The notes under the pieces: model-generated
The model's input: only the letters and a program-made list of their open reading frames with translations
Told to the model about the DNA's origin: nothing
Databases searched by the model: none
Shown: positions 27,493 to 38,159 of the stretch, piece after piece
How positions within the stretch are numbered: position 1 is the stretch's first letter
Layout of the letters: each line of letters begins with the position of its first letter
Assembly: GCF_006228125.1 (NCBI RefSeq)
Contig: NZ_VDFY01000106.1
Span: 1 to 64,000 of the forward strand
Direction: 5' to 3'
Origin: Micromonospora orduensis
GTDB lineage: Bacteria > Actinomycetota > Actinomycetes > Mycobacteriales > Micromonosporaceae
DNA: 64,000 nucleotides
Position numbers and translations under genes: made by a program

Positions 27493-28658
27493 TGGGGAAC
27501 TCCGTTGCGTATTACCTGGCGGATCAGTGGGACACCGGGCCGGTAGGCCAGGTGCAGGTACGACGGCGCGTCCAGGACGACGAGGTCGGCCCGCGCGCCC
27601 GGGGTGAGGACACCGATGTCGTCGCGGCGTAGCGCACGCGCCCCGCCGGCGGTGGCGGCCCAGACCGCCTCCGCCGGGGTCATCCGCATCTCGCGGACCG
27701 CGAGGGCCACGCAGAACGGCATCGACGAGGTGTACGACGAGCCGGGGTTGCAGTCGGTGGCCAGCGCGACTGTGACACCGGCGTCGAGCAGCCGGCGGGC
27801 GTCCGGGTACGGCGAGCGGGTGGAGAACTCGGCGCCGGGCAGCAGCGTGGCGACGGTGGTGGTGTGCGCGCCCGCGAGCGCGTCGATGTCGGCGTCGGAC
27901 AGGTAGGTGCAGTGATCCACGCTGGCCGCGCCCAGTTCCACCCCGAGCTGGACGCCCGGGCCGGGGCCGAGCTGGTTGGCGTGCAGCCGTACGCCCAGCC
28001 CGACGGCCTGCCCGCAGGCGAGGATGGCGCGGGCGTGGTCCACGTCGAAGGCGCCCCGCTCGCAGAACACGTCGATCCACTTCGCGTGCGGCGCGGCGGC
28101 GGCCAGCATCGGCCCGCAGACCAGCCCGACGTAGTCGTCGGGGCGGTCGGCGTACTCGGCGGGCACCACGTGCGCCCCGAGGAAGGTGGTCTCGGTGCTG
28201 GTCTCGGCGGCGATCCGCAGCGAGCGGGCCTCGTCGGCGACGGTCAGCCCGTACCCACTCTTGATCTCCATGGTCGTGGTGCCCTGGCGCAGGGCCTCCC
28301 CGCGCAGCCGGCGCACGGTGGCCCGCAGGTCGTCGTCGCCGGCAGCCCGTGTCGCGCCCACCGTGGTGCGGATCCCGCCGCCGGTGTACGGCTGGCCGGC
28401 CATCCGGGCGGCGAACTCGGCGGCCCGGTCCCCGGCGAAGACCAGGTGGGCGTGGCTGTCCACGAAGCCGGGCAGCACGGCGGCCCCGTCGGCGTCCAGC
28501 CGTCGGTCGGCGGCCGGCGCGTACGCGGCCGCGCCGACCCAGGCCACCCGGCCGTCCTCGACCAGCACGGCCGCGTCGCGGCGGATGCCCAGCGGGCCCT
28601 CACCGAGGCCGTTGGTGACCAGCTCGCCGATGTTGTCGACCAGCAGGCTGCCGCTCAT
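27489..28658 (-). CDS. hutI: Imidazolonepropionase
   Basis: 389-residue amidohydrolase that opens imidazolone-5-propionate to N-formimino-L-glutamate. Metal-binding and substrate motifs: [58 protein letters not shown] and ATDCNPGSS. Its ATG at 28658 has GAAGG upstream. A 58-base spacer separates it from hutF, the only real gap in the operon. Confidence 0.96.
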   Translation of the reverse strand: MSGSLLVDNIGELVTNGLGEGPLGIRRDAAVLVEDGRVAWVGAAAYAPAADRRLDADGAAVLPGFVDSHAHLVFAGDRAAEFAARMAGQPYTGGGIRTTVGATRAAGDDDLRATVRRLRGEALRQGTTTMEIKSGYGLTVADEARSLRIAAETSTETTFLGAHVVPAEYADRPDDYVGLVCGPMLAAAAPHAKWIDVFCERGAFDVDHARAILACGQAVGLGVRLHANQLGPGPGVQLGVELGAASVDHCTYLSDADIDALAGAHTTTVATLLPGAEFSTRSPYPDARRLLDAGVTVALATDCNPGSSYTSSMPFCVALAVREMRMTPAEAVWAATAGGARALRRDDIGVLTPGARADLVVLDAPSYLHLAYRPGVPLIRQVIRNGVPQ

Positions 28659-28716
28659 GCGGAGCCTTCGTTCGTTCGCGACTGCGGGGCTCGCAAACCC
28701 GGCTCGCTCCTCGCGC

Positions 28717-30084
28717 TCACCGGGGAGTCACCGCCTCGATCGACGCCGCCAGCTCGGCCGGCACGTCGACGCTCAGGTGCCGGCCCTCGGCCACCACCAC
28801 CCGACCGTCCACGACGACCTGGTCGACGTCCGCCGCCCCGGCCGCGAAGAACACGCCGACCGGCGGGACCCCGGCGGTGCGGGCGCTGTCCAGCCGTACC
28901 GTCACCAGGTCGGCACGGGCGCCGACGGCGATCCGCCCGGCGTCGGCCCAGCCCAGCGCCGCGTGCCCGGTGGCGCTGGCGGCGGTCAGCAGGTCGACGG
29001 TGCTGAAGTGGCCGCGCCGGCGGGTACGCAGCCGCTCGTCCAACTCCACCGCCCGGGCCTCCTCGAACAGGTCGACGACCGCGTGACTGTCGCTGCCCAG
29101 GCTCAGCCGGATGCCCGCGTCGGCCATGAGCCGGGCCGGGCCGATGCCGTCGGCGAGGTCGCGTTCGGTGGTCGGGCAGAGGCACACCCCGGTCCGACTG
29201 TCGGCGAGCACCGTGATGTCGGCGCTTGACGGGTGGGTGGCGTGCACGGCTGTGGTGTCCGGCCCGAGGACGCCGTGTTCGGCGAGCAGGGCGGTGGGGG
29301 TACGCCCGTGCACGGCCCGGCACTCGTCGTTCTCGGCGGGCTGCTCGGAGAGGTGCACGTGCAGGGGCGCCTGCCGGTCGCGGGCCCAGTCGGCGACCGT
29401 GCGGAGCTGGTCGGCGGGGACCGCCCGCACCGAGTGCACGGCCGCGCCGACCCGGGCGTGCGCGTCCGTGGGCTGCAACGCCGTCGCCCGCTCGGCCCAC
29501 CGCGCCGCGTCCCCGTCACCGAAGCGCCGCTGCGGCCCGGCGAGGGGTCGCCCGTCCACCCCCGCGCTCAGGTAGCAGGTGTCCAGCAGGGTGAGCCGGA
29601 TCCCGGCGTGCGCGGCGGCCTCGACAAGCGCCGCGCCCATCGCGTTCGGGTCGTCGTACGCGCCGCCGTCGGGCCGGTGGTGCAGGTAGTGGAACTCGCC
29701 GACGCCTGTGATGCCCGCGAGGGCCATCTCGGCGTAGACGGCGCGCGCCAGGGCGAGGTAGGTGTCCGGGTCCAGCCGGTCCGCGACGGCGTACATCCGG
29801 TCGCGCCAGCTGAAGAAGTCACCCCGGCCGCCGTGGGTACGCCCCCGCAGCGCCCGGTGGAACGCGTGCGAGTGCGCGTTGGCCAGCCCGGGCAGGGTCA
29901 GGCCGGGAAGCGGCACGGCGTCGGCGTACACCGCCACCCCGGCCGGTGGCCGGCTCCCGGGAGTCAGCGGCGTCACCGCGCTGATCCGGCCGTCCTCGAC
30001 CTCGATCAGCACGTCGGGCGTGGGTTCGGCGTGCTCGGGCAGCCAGGCGTACTCGGCGAGCCAGCGCGTCGGGGTCAGCGGCAT
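28717..30084 (-). CDS. hutF: Formimidoylglutamate deiminase
   Basis: 455-residue amidohydrolase-superfamily enzyme converting N-formimino-L-glutamate to N-formyl-L-glutamate and ammonia. Zn/catalytic segments: [52 protein letters not shown] and [19 protein letters not shown] at 30084 ([15 protein letters not shown]) overlaps the stop of the M20 hydrolase by 10 bases. HutF commits the pathway to formylglutamate, which then needs a deformylase; no HutG is present. Confidence 0.94.
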   Translation of the reverse strand: MPLTPTRWLAEYAWLPEHAEPTPDVLIEVEDGRISAVTPLTPGSRPPAGVAVYADAVPLPGLTLPGLANAHSHAFHRALRGRTHGGRGDFFSWRDRMYAVADRLDPDTYLALARAVYAEMALAGITGVGEFHYLHHRPDGGAYDDPNAMGAALVEAAAHAGIRLTLLDTCYLSAGVDGRPLAGPQRRFGDGDAARWAERATALQPTDAHARVGAAVHSVRAVPADQLRTVADWARDRQAPLHVHLSEQPAENDECRAVHGRTPTALLAEHGVLGPDTTAVHATHPSSADITVLADSRTGVCLCPTTERDLADGIGPARLMADAGIRLSLGSDSHAVVDLFEEARAVELDERLRTRRRGHFSTVDLLTAASATGHAALGWADAGRIAVGARADLVTVRLDSARTAGVPPVGVFFAAGAADVDQVVVDGRVVVAEGRHLSVDVPAELAASIEAVTPR

Positions 30085-31277
30085 GTCAGCTCCTCCAGCA
30101 CGCGGGCGAGCGCGCGCACCCCGGCGGCGCAGTCGTCGTCGGTCGCCGCCTCGAAGGGGGAGTGCGACACCCCGGTCGGGTTGCGCACGAAGAGCATCGC
30201 GGTGGGCAGGTGCGCGGCGAGCACCCCGGCGTCGTGCCCCGCGCCGGTGGGAAGCACCGGGGCGCCGAGCAGCGTGGCCAGCCGCTTGGCCAGCCCACCG
30301 TCGAAGGCGACCAGCGGGGTCACCGACTCCTCGGTGACTGTCACCTCCGTACCGTCGCGGCGGGCCCGCTCGGCGAGCTTGCCGCGCACCGCGTCGACCA
30401 GCCCGGTCAGCGTCTCCGGGTCGGCGGCGCGCGCGTCCAGCCAGCCGGTCACCTTCGACGGGATGGCGTTTGTGGCGTTGGGTTCCACGGCGACCCGGCC
30501 GACTGTGGCGTGCGCGCCGCGCAGCCGGGCCTCCTTGTTGGCGGCCAGCACCGTGAACGCGTAGGTGAGCATCGGGTCGCGGCGGTCGGCCATCCGGGTG
30601 GTACCCGCGTGGTTGCCCTCGCCTACCACGTCGAAGCGCCAGCGGCCGTGCGGCCAGATCGCGCTCGCCACCCCGACCGGCGCATCCGCGTCGACAAGCG
30701 CGCGGCCCTGCTCGACGTGCAGCTCCACGAAGGCGCCGAACCGGCCCAGCAGCTCCGGGCGGGCGCCCGCCGGCCGGTCGCCCAGCGCTTCGGCGAAGCT
30801 GACCCCGGCCGCGTCGCGCAGGCCGGCCGCGCGGTCGGCATCCAGCGCGCCGGTGAGCAGCCGCGACCCCAGACACGGTACGCCGAAGCGCGCCCCCTCC
30901 TCCTCCACGAACGCGGCGAGCACCAGCGGCCGGGTCGGGGTGACGCCCGCGGCGCGCAGCTCGTCCACGGCGAGGAACGCGCTGACGATGCCGAGCGGCC
31001 CGTCGTACGCCCCGCCGTGTGGCACCGAGTCGAAGTGACTGCCGGTCAGCACCGCGTCGGAGCCCTCCGGGTCGCCCCAGTGCGCGAAGAGGTTGCCGTT
31101 GCCGTCCCCGGTGACCGGGAGGTCCCGCCGTTGCGCCTGGGCGCGGAACCAGGCGCGCAACTCCAGCTCGGTCCCGGTCAGGGCGTACCGCAGGTAGCCG
31201 CCGCTGGCGGCGTCCCGCCCGACCGGCGCGATCTCGTCCCACAGCGCCCGGAAACGGCTCGACAGGTCGTCGCTCAC
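30075..31277 (-). CDS. M20-family amidohydrolase (allantoate amidohydrolase/N-carbamoylase type) in hut operon
   Basis: 400 residues. Binuclear zinc hydrolase of the hydantoinase/carbamoylase family, with metal ligands in [33 protein letters not shown] and GAGHDAG. Relatives split N-carbamoyl or ureido groups from amino acids and allantoate. Here it overlaps hutU by four bases and hutF by 10, so it is translated with them. The likeliest job is hydrolysis of N-formyl-L-glutamate to glutamate and formate, replacing HutG; that is inference from position and from the absence of hutG. Confidence 0.88.
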   Translation of the reverse strand: MSDDLSSRFRALWDEIAPVGRDAASGGYLRYALTGTELELRAWFRAQAQRRDLPVTGDGNGNLFAHWGDPEGSDAVLTGSHFDSVPHGGAYDGPLGIVSAFLAVDELRAAGVTPTRPLVLAAFVEEEGARFGVPCLGSRLLTGALDADRAAGLRDAAGVSFAEALGDRPAGARPELLGRFGAFVELHVEQGRALVDADAPVGVASAIWPHGRWRFDVVGEGNHAGTTRMADRRDPMLTYAFTVLAANKEARLRGAHATVGRVAVEPNATNAIPSKVTGWLDARAADPETLTGLVDAVRGKLAERARRDGTEVTVTEESVTPLVAFDGGLAKRLATLLGAPVLPTGAGHDAGVLAAHLPTAMLFVRNPTGVSHSPFEAATDDDCAAGVRALARVLEELTCR

Positions 31278-32932
31278 GCGGCGCCACCCTCCGCCATCGG
31301 CACCCGGACCCCGGTACGCGTGGCGACGTCGCGGGCGATGTCGTAGCCGGCGTCGACGTGCCGGATGACGCCCATCGCCGGGTCGTTGGTGAGCACCCGC
31401 TCGATCTTCTGCCCGGCCAGGGCGGTGCCGTCGGCCACGCAGACCTGCCCGGCGTGGATCGACCGTCCGATGCCGACACCGCCGCCGTGGTGGATGGACA
31501 CCCAGGAGGCCCCGCTGGCCGTGTTGACAAGCGCGTTGAGCAGCGGCCAGTCGGCGATCGCGTCGGAGCCGTCGGCCATCCCCTCGGTCTCCCGGTACGG
31601 GCTGGCGACGCTGCCGGTGTCCAGGTGGTCCCGGCCGATGACGACCGGGGCGGAGAGTTCACCGGAGGCGACCATGTCGTTGAACCGCACACCCGCCCGG
31701 TCCCGCTCGCCCTGGCCGAGCCAGCAGATCCGGGCCGGCAGGCCCTGGAAGGCGACCCGCTCACCGGCCAGCCTGATCCACCGGGCCAGCGACTCGTTCT
31801 CCGGGAACAGCTCCAGGACGGCCCGGTCGGTGGCGGCGATGTCGGCCGGGTCGCCGGAGAGCGCCGCCCACCGGAACGGGCCCCTGCCCTCGCAGAACAG
31901 CGGCCGGATGTACGCGGGCACGAAACCGGGGAAGTCGAAGGCGCGCTGGTAGCCGCCGAGCTGTGCCTCGCCCCGGATCGAGTTGCCGTAGTCGAACACC
32001 TCGGCGCCGGCGTCGAGGAAGCCGACCATCGCCTCGACGTGCCTCGCCATCGACGCCCGGGCCCGGTCGGTGAACTCGGCCGGCTTCGCGGCCGCGTAGT
32101 CGCGGGCGTCGGCCAGCTCCACCCCCACCGGCAGGTACGCCAGCGGGTCGTGCGCGCTGGTCTGGTCGGTCACGATGTCGATCTCGACGCCCCGGCCGAG
32201 CAGCTCGGGAAAGACCTCGGCGGCATTACCGACCACGCCGACGCTCAACGCCCGCCGGTCCCGCTTCGCCGCGAGGACCCGCTCGACCGCGTCGTCGAGG
32301 GAGTCCGCGACCTCGTCCAGGTAGCGGTCGTGCACCCGGCGGTCCAGGCGGGTCCGGTCCACGTCCACGATCAGGCAGACGCCGTCGTTCATGGTGACCG
32401 CGAGCGGTTGCGCGCCGCCCATCCCGCCGCAGCCGGCGGTCAGCGTCAGAGTGCCCGCGAGCGTCCCCGAGAACCGCTTCGCGGCGACCGCCGCGAACGT
32501 CTCGTAGGTGCCCTGGAGGATGCCCTGGGTGCCGATGTAGATCCACGAACCGGCGGTCATCTGCCCGTACATGGTCAGGCCGAGCTGTTCGAGACGGCGG
32601 AACTCCGGCCAGGTCGCCCAGTCACCGACCAGGTTCGAGTTGGCCAGCAGCACCCGGGGCGCCCACTCGTGCGTGCGCATGACCCCGACCGGGCGACCCG
32701 ACTGCACAAGCATCGTCTCGTCCTCGCGCAGGTCGGTGAGCGTACGGACCAACGCGTGGTACGACGGCCAGTCCCGCGCGGCCCTGCCGGTGCCCCCGTA
32801 GACGACCAGGTCGTCGGGGCGTTCGGCCACCTCGGGGTCGAGGTTGTTCATCAGCATCCGCAGGGCGGCCTCCTGCGGCCAGCCCCGGGCGGTGAGCTGG
32901 CTGCCCCGTGCGGCACGGACGGGCTGGGTCAT
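31274..32932 (-). CDS. hutU: Urocanate hydratase
   Basis: 552 residues, full length. It hydrates urocanate to imidazolonepropionate using tightly bound NAD+ as electrophile. Characteristic runs: [23 protein letters not shown] (NAD binding), [12 protein letters not shown] and [13 protein letters not shown]. It is the first enzyme gene after the rpiR-type regulator (16 bases), and its stop overlaps the next gene by four bases. Operon order on the minus strand is rpiR, hutU, M20 hydrolase, hutF, hutI, hutH. Confidence 0.97.
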   Translation of the reverse strand: MTQPVRAARGSQLTARGWPQEAALRMLMNNLDPEVAERPDDLVVYGGTGRAARDWPSYHALVRTLTDLREDETMLVQSGRPVGVMRTHEWAPRVLLANSNLVGDWATWPEFRRLEQLGLTMYGQMTAGSWIYIGTQGILQGTYETFAAVAAKRFSGTLAGTLTLTAGCGGMGGAQPLAVTMNDGVCLIVDVDRTRLDRRVHDRYLDEVADSLDDAVERVLAAKRDRRALSVGVVGNAAEVFPELLGRGVEIDIVTDQTSAHDPLAYLPVGVELADARDYAAAKPAEFTDRARASMARHVEAMVGFLDAGAEVFDYGNSIRGEAQLGGYQRAFDFPGFVPAYIRPLFCEGRGPFRWAALSGDPADIAATDRAVLELFPENESLARWIRLAGERVAFQGLPARICWLGQGERDRAGVRFNDMVASGELSAPVVIGRDHLDTGSVASPYRETEGMADGSDAIADWPLLNALVNTASGASWVSIHHGGGVGIGRSIHAGQVCVADGTALAGQKIERVLTNDPAMGVIRHVDAGYDIARDVATRTGVRVPMAEGGAA

Positions 32933-32948
32933 CTCTGGTCTCCTCCGG

Positions 32949-33788
32949 TCATCCGAGGAACAACTGTCGGCGGGCCGCGGAGGCTTCGAACGCCTCCAGT
33001 CGGCGTTGGGTGTCGGCCGGCGCGGCGTCGCAGATCGCCTGCAACAGCACCATGGCCAGGGTCATCGGGGCGGTGTGCAGGTCGAAGACGAGTTGCGCGC
33101 CGACCGCCGCGGGCAGCACCACGTCGGCGTGCTCGGTGGCCGGACTGACCGGCGAGTCGGTGATCGCCACCACGGTCAGCCCGGCGGCGCGTGCCTCGCG
33201 CAGCGCGTCAAGCGTCTCCCGGGGATAGCGGGGCAGCACGAAGGCGAGCAGGGCGGACGCGCCGGCCTCTGCGGCCTGCTCCAGGCGGTCGGTGAGCAGG
33301 CTGCCGCTGTCGTCGAGGACCCGCACGTCGGGGTGCACCTTTGCGGCGAAGTAGGCGAAGTACGCGGCCAGCGGCGCGGCGGCGCGCAGGCCGAGCACCG
33401 GCAGCGGGCGGCTGGCGGCGAGCAGCCGACCGGTCTCGGCGATCCGGTCCCGGTCGGCGAGCTGTCCGGCCAGCCGGTCCAGGTTGCCCATCTCGGCGCG
33501 TACCGCCTGCTGGAGTTCGTTGCCGGCGTCCGCCGGCCGGCCGGCGGCGGCGGTCAGGTCGCGCAGCCGACGGCGCAGCGCCGGGTAGCCGTCGTGCCCG
33601 AGCGCGACGGCGAACCGGGTGACCGACGGCTGGCTGACCCCGGCCAGTTCGGCGACCTCGGCCGCCGACAGGTACGCCACGGCCGGCGCGTGCTGCACGA
33701 GGCAGTGGGCGATCCGCCGCTGGGTGGGGGTGAGTCGCACTCCGTCGAACAGGTCCAGCACCTGCTCGACCGACGCTCCTTCATTCAC
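32949..33788 (-). CDS. RpiR-family transcriptional regulator of the hut operon
   Basis: 279 residues: an N-terminal HTH (about 1-75; [52 protein letters not shown]) and a C-terminal SIS sugar-phosphate-type domain (about 115-255; [47 protein letters not shown]). RpiR proteins usually sense phosphosugars, so control of histidine use by one is notable. Only 16 bases separate it from hutU, so it is probably autoregulated with the operon through the palindrome at 33805-33816. Confidence 0.9.
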   Translation of the reverse strand: MNEGASVEQVLDLFDGVRLTPTQRRIAHCLVQHAPAVAYLSAAEVAELAGVSQPSVTRFAVALGHDGYPALRRRLRDLTAAAGRPADAGNELQQAVRAEMGNLDRLAGQLADRDRIAETGRLLAASRPLPVLGLRAAAPLAAYFAYFAAKVHPDVRVLDDSGSLLTDRLEQAAEAGASALLAFVLPRYPRETLDALREARAAGLTVVAITDSPVSPATEHADVVLPAAVGAQLVFDLHTAPMTLAMVLLQAICDAAPADTQRRLEAFEASAARRQLFLG

Positions 33789-33804
33789 GGCGTGACTCTA
33801 TGCA

Positions 33805-33816
33805 TGAAAACTTTCA
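33805..33816 (-). promoter_or_regulatory. Inverted repeat TGAAA-AC-TTTCA upstream of rpiR-hut operon
   Basis: Perfect 5-bp arms 17 bases upstream of the regulator ATG (33788). On the minus strand it is followed by CATGCATAGAGT, which could contain the -10. Position suggests the operator for the RpiR-type repressor. Confidence 0.5.
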
Positions 33817-33922
33817 GGGGGCAAGGGTCCGCCCGTCCCACCACCTGTCGCTCCGCCGACCGGCGGGGCGCTGAGATGGCGCCACCTCTGTAGGATCCAC
33901 GGCGGTTGAGCTAAGGAGTGGC

Positions 33923-35245
33923 ATGCAGCCGGAGAGCCCGTACAGGTACACCCACATGTTGGGCGCGTGTCAGGTTGGGAAGGCCTGGGCCGCAGTGGAC
34001 GGGCAGGGGCAGTTCGCCACCGTGGCCGTGTTGGACGGGGTCGCCGCGTCCGACGAGCGCTGGCGGGTGGCCTTCGGCAACGCGGCCAACGCCCTGGCCC
34101 AGGCGGCCGGCGGTCACCGCTACGCCGACGCCGACCTGACCGCCGCCCACCCGTGGGTCGCCTACCGGGCCGAGGAGGGGCACGCGCCACAGCGGCTCTT
34201 CCAGAGCCTCGGCATGGACTACCAGCCGGTGCCCGACCTGCCGGTCTCCGCGCCGCCCACCTCGGCCCCGCCCTCGTCCGCGCCACCCACCCCGCCGGTG
34301 TCCGGTGTGCCGCAGCAGGCCAGCGGGCCGCCGCAGTCCCAGACCCCCGAGCTGGTGTCGGAGAAGCCGCAGCTCCCGTGGGCGGTGCACATGTCCCCGG
34401 TCTCCGGTCAGCCGGTGTCGGCGTCCGCGCAGCCGGTGTCCGCCGCCCCGCAACCGGTCTCGGCCGCGCCGGCCTCGCCGGCGCCGGCCACGCCCACGCC
34501 CCCGCCCGTCTCCGCCGCACCACAGTCTCCGGCGTACGTCGACAGTGGCCCGTCGGTCCCGCCGTTCGACCCGCTCTCGACCTCAGGTGGTCGGCGGATC
34601 GCCCCGGTGGCGCGACCGCCGCGCAGTAGAACAGGTCTGTGGGTGGGCGGCATCATCCTGACCGCCGTGCTGGCCGCCGGCGCCGGGTTCCTCGGCGGCG
34701 GCGCCCGCGGTGGCGACACGCCGCCCGAGGCCCGCCCGCCGGCCAGCCAGCCCACTCCGCTGTTCGAGAAGACCCAGTACGCCTTGAACAAGGCGAAGTT
34801 CGACCCCGACCTGGTGCCGCTCGCCGAGCCCTGGCTCGCCCGGATGGGCGACTGCGCGTCCGACCGGGAGGCGGGTGGCCCGAAGCTGCCGAAGGACGAG
34901 AAACGGCACGTCTTCTGCAGGTACGGCAATGTGTTCGTCCACTTCGCGCTCTTCGAGTCCACGACCACGAAGGACGCGGCACGCGCCTACCGCGAGCAGC
35001 TCGCCTTCCTCGCCGGCACCCTCTCGCCGGGGATCCGGCAGGGGGCGCGGACCACCGGGGGCGCCAGCGGGGCCACCGGCAGTTACGTCGAGTACGCGGG
35101 CAACCCCGGTGACGGGCGTGTCATGTGCGGTATCTGGTGGGATCGGGACGACAGATTGGGCGCGGTGTACTTCGAGACGCCGTGCGAGTCCGGGATCGGC
35201 GGCAACTGGGACGCGCTGCGCGACCTGTGGCATCGGAACAGCTGA
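33923..35245 (+). CDS. Membrane-anchored protein with proline-rich linker, unknown function
   Basis: 440 residues, AAGGAG SD at 33914. Three parts are visible. The N-terminal cytoplasmic globular region (1-105) has QFATVAVLDGVAASDERWRVAFGNAANALAQAAGG. A long Pro/Ser/Ala linker (about 108-230) carries repeated PVSA words (for example QPVSASAQPVSAAPQPVSAA). A single membrane helix follows (GLWVGGIILTAVLAAGAGFLGGG, about 235-257), then an extracytoplasmic domain (275-440) with three Cys in DCASD, VFCRY and VMCGIWWD. I do not recognise the family. Topology resembles actinobacterial surface or signalling adaptors. Monocistronic; convergent with the exopolysaccharide locus. Confidence 0.75.
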   Translation: MQPESPYRYTHMLGACQVGKAWAAVDGQGQFATVAVLDGVAASDERWRVAFGNAANALAQAAGGHRYADADLTAAHPWVAYRAEEGHAPQRLFQSLGMDYQPVPDLPVSAPPTSAPPSSAPPTPPVSGVPQQASGPPQSQTPELVSEKPQLPWAVHMSPVSGQPVSASAQPVSAAPQPVSAAPASPAPATPTPPPVSAAPQSPAYVDSGPSVPPFDPLSTSGGRRIAPVARPPRSRTGLWVGGIILTAVLAAGAGFLGGGARGGDTPPEARPPASQPTPLFEKTQYALNKAKFDPDLVPLAEPWLARMGDCASDREAGGPKLPKDEKRHVFCRYGNVFVHFALFESTTTKDAARAYREQLAFLAGTLSPGIRQGARTTGGASGATGSYVEYAGNPGDGRVMCGIWWDRDDRLGAVYFETPCESGIGGNWDALRDLWHRNS

Positions 35246-35261
35246 GCGCCGGGCTGCTGTC

Positions 35262-37295
35262 CTACCAGAACTCGTAGATGAGGAACGTGGCGGCCGGATA
35301 GCGGATCGTGGCCCTCAGCTTCAGGCACGACTCGTTGATCTCGGTGCCCGTCACGAGGTACTTGACGCGGTTCTGCCGGAGGAAGGGACCGCACGGCTCG
35401 GTGTTCACCAGGAAGTGGTCCGCCGCCGTGAGGGTGAAGGTGGTCGTCACCATCACGGCCGGATTCCGGTCGAACGTGAACCAGACGTGCGCGTAGCGGT
35501 TGACGACGTACTCCTGCTGGCCCTGCGCGGCGGCGGCCCGCCAGAGCTGCGACTGTGGGTACGCGAAGACGCCGGACAGGGACGGGGCGCCGTTCATGGC
35601 GGCGAAGTTCTGGACGATGCCCACCTCGGCCGCCCACCTGGCATCCGGATCGTCGGCGGCGATGGCCCTGATGGACCGGGACAGCGGTGTCTGGGTCAGG
35701 ATGGCCGTGCCTCGGTAGAGCGGGTGGATGAAGGCCGTCATGGCTACCGAGAAGGCCAGCAGGACCGACGTGGCCCAGGTGAAGCGGCCTCGTAGCGCCA
35801 GATACACCACCAACGGCACCGGGACGAGCGACAGGACGAAGCCGCCGAGGTCCAGAAAACCGGGGAAGGCCCGCACCACGTGCAGGCTGAGCAGGGCCTG
35901 GACGAGCAGCAGCGCGAGCGTGTAGCCGATGACGACGGTACGAGCCGGCAGCGCCGACCGTTGGTCGCGGAGCAGTCGGACGATCAGCGCCATCCCGATG
36001 AAGTTGAGCAGGCCGATGCCGATGAGCAGCCGCGTGTGCGGCACCCGGTCCAGGAACAGCAGCCTGCCCCACGCGTCAAGATGGGACACGAACAGCCAGG
36101 CGAGCGCCCCCAGGAACGCGAGGTTGACCAGCAGCAGGGGCCAGTCGACGACGCGTCCGCTCCGGTGTGACCGGTACAGCAGGTAGAGACACGGCACGGT
36201 CAGGTACGGCAGGACGAGCAGGAAGTTGGAGTTCTCGCTCTGGTTGGTCAGGCCCTTCTCGGGGATGGTGTACTGGGCGGCCGAGCGGCTGGACTCCAGG
36301 CCCAGGCTGGTGTGTCCGGAGAACAGGTGGGCCAGGTCGAACCCCCCACTGCGGGTGAGCCGCTGACCCGGGTAGGCGGTGTGCAGGACCGCGTTGACCG
36401 CCTCCAGCCGGGTGGCGACGAACAGGCCGATCAGGATGCCCGCGACCAGGATCGACATCGCGACGAGGAGCAGGTGACGCCGCAGAGGGCCATGCGGCGC
36501 GACGTGCCGCTCGACGAGATGCCCCAGGCAGAACGCGGCAAGCGCCAGGGCGCAGGGGATCTGGAAGGGCGGATAGAGGACGAGAGCGAAACAGGTGAGC
36601 AGGTACGCCAGCAGCGCCGCCCAGGCGACGGTGGCGAGCAGCCGGGACGACCGCAGCATGAGGACGAACACCGTCGCGATGAACAACGCGTAGTACAGAG
36701 GCCCGACGGTGATGTACTGGTACCACCACTGCACGAACGGGCTGAAGAGAAGCGTCAACGACAGTCCGGCCGCGAGCCAGCGCTGGCCCGGCATCAGCAC
36801 CAGTACGAAGAAGTAGCCACTCAGGATGAGCAGCACCGCCATGACCCACCACTTGAACGCGAAGGCGTGGTCGAGCGGCAGCACCAGGAACGCCAGGTTG
36901 TGCGGCCGGAAAGCCGCCGACCAGTCCTTGTACGGCACATCCAGGACCAGGGAGACGTCCGCGCCCTGCCCGACGTTCGGGTTGATCCGGGGGTAACCCG
37001 CGGCGTCCTGCGCGATGGTCAACTGGGTGTTCACGATCCACTCGTCCGACCGGATCGACTGTGGATCATTGATCAGCAGGTTCGCGTCGGGCTGTGAGCC
37101 GTAGAGCATCGACTGGTAGACGCCTATCGACGAGCCGCTGATCTGAAGGACGGTCGGCAGCGCCAGCAGGACGGCGAGCAGGGCCGGGAAGAACCAGATG
37201 CCGCGTACGAAGGTGCGGCCGAGCCGCGCGACCCGGTCGCGGACGTCCGGCGGCGTCGCGGAGGGGAGCGGACCGCCGGTGGTCGTCACTGCCAT
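35262..37295 (-). CDS. Large polytopic membrane protein, GT-C/YfhO-like
   Basis: 677 residues with about 13 membrane helices and an extracytoplasmic C-terminal domain (about 560-677). After the first helix comes a loop with DPQSIRSDEWIVNTQLTIAQD, whose acidic Asp-Glu pair fits GT-C lipid-sugar transferases. The topology resembles YfhO-type proteins that modify wall glycopolymers. ATG 37295 is chosen for its AGGGG SD; ATGs at 37313 and 37325 are in frame. It closes the exopolysaccharide locus and probably decorates the glycan outside the membrane using a polyprenyl-phosphate sugar. Donor unknown. Confidence 0.75.
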   Translation of the reverse strand: MAVTTTGGPLPSATPPDVRDRVARLGRTFVRGIWFFPALLAVLLALPTVLQISGSSIGVYQSMLYGSQPDANLLINDPQSIRSDEWIVNTQLTIAQDAAGYPRINPNVGQGADVSLVLDVPYKDWSAAFRPHNLAFLVLPLDHAFAFKWWVMAVLLILSGYFFVLVLMPGQRWLAAGLSLTLLFSPFVQWWYQYITVGPLYYALFIATVFVLMLRSSRLLATVAWAALLAYLLTCFALVLYPPFQIPCALALAAFCLGHLVERHVAPHGPLRRHLLLVAMSILVAGILIGLFVATRLEAVNAVLHTAYPGQRLTRSGGFDLAHLFSGHTSLGLESSRSAAQYTIPEKGLTNQSENSNFLLVLPYLTVPCLYLLYRSHRSGRVVDWPLLLVNLAFLGALAWLFVSHLDAWGRLLFLDRVPHTRLLIGIGLLNFIGMALIVRLLRDQRSALPARTVVIGYTLALLLVQALLSLHVVRAFPGFLDLGGFVLSLVPVPLVVYLALRGRFTWATSVLLAFSVAMTAFIHPLYRGTAILTQTPLSRSIRAIAADDPDARWAAEVGIVQNFAAMNGAPSLSGVFAYPQSQLWRAAAAQGQQEYVVNRYAHVWFTFDRNPAVMVTTTFTLTAADHFLVNTEPCGPFLRQNRVKYLVTGTEINESCLKLRATIRYPAATFLIYEFW

Positions 37296-37337
37296 CGGAG
37301 CCCCTCTCGTCATCGCCGTCAGCATTCGCTGCCGCTC

Positions 37338-38159
37338 TCAGCGGCCGTTCGGCACCGCGGAGCCGATCATCCGTGCCGCCTGACGGTGCCGGCGCGGCGC
37401 CGGCGGCAGTCCGGTCAGGAACTCCGGGAACATGCCGAAGAACGTCCGGGCGCTGCGCAGCTCCAGTGTGTGGGCCCGGGACCAGCGGAACGAGTTCGTC
37501 GCCCGGCCCCAGTGGTGGGTCCACCGGACGTCGCCGAGCAGTGCCACCTGGAGTCCGTTGCGCCAGGCGCGCAGACCCAACTCGTGGTCCTCGTAGTAGA
37601 GGAAGAACCGCTCGTTCCAGCCGCCCAGGTCGACGAAGTCCCGGGTCCGTGCGGCGACCGCGGCGCCCATGACCCAGGCCACCCAGATCGCCCCGCCGGG
37701 AGCGGCCGTCAACCGGTACGACGCGTGCAACCGGGACAGCGGCCAGACCTTCCGGTTGCCCAGTTTGGCGGTGGCGTAGGGAAAGCCGCGGCCGTTGGGC
37801 TGCGGGACGCCGTCCGAGGAGAGCAGTTGCGGCGCTGCCAGGCCGCCGTGCGTGTCGAGGTGTGCCTGAAGGACGTCGAACCCCTCGGTCGGGTTGATCT
37901 CCAGATCCGGGTTGGCGAACAGGACGTACTCGCCCGAGACCTGACGCAGCCCGATGTTGTTGGCCCGGGAGAAGCCGACGTTCTCCGGTAGCCGGATGAC
38001 CCGGGCGCCCAACCTCTCGGCCACCGCCGCCGAGTCGTCGGAGGAACAGTTGTCGACGACGACCCACTCGTACGGTCTGGTTTCGCCCCGCCAGCACTCG
38101 CGCAGCGTCTGCGCCGAGTTGTAGGTGACCGTCACGACACTCCAGCGTCGTCCTGTCAT
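37338..38159 (-). CDS. GT2 glycosyltransferase
   Basis: 273 residues, GT-A fold. SVVTVTYNSAQTLRECW begins the nucleotide-sugar domain. VVVDNCSSDDSA, NVGFSRANNIGLRQ and LFANPDLEI (DxD-like) are the donor/metal motifs, with YYEDHELGLRAWRNG as the ED catalytic region. It resembles rhamnosyltransferase-type enzymes of polysaccharide loci. The ATG overlaps the previous stop (38157-38161), so it is coupled to the upstream GT2. Sugar specificity cannot be read. Confidence 0.9.
   Translation of the reverse strand: MTGRRWSVVTVTYNSAQTLRECWRGETRPYEWVVVDNCSSDDSAAVAERLGARVIRLPENVGFSRANNIGLRQVSGEYVLFANPDLEINPTEGFDVLQAHLDTHGGLAAPQLLSSDGVPQPNGRGFPYATAKLGNRKVWPLSRLHASYRLTAAPGGAIWVAWVMGAAVAARTRDFVDLGGWNERFFLYYEDHELGLRAWRNGLQVALLGDVRWTHHWGRATNSFRWSRAHTLELRSARTFFGMFPEFLTGLPPAPRRHRQAARMIGSAVPNGR

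Noticed and set aside
36000-37000. Long plus-strand open frames through the YfhO-like gene
   Set aside because: High-GC shadow frames with Arg/Pro/Gln-rich translations and no SD; the minus-strand frame gives a coherent membrane protein.
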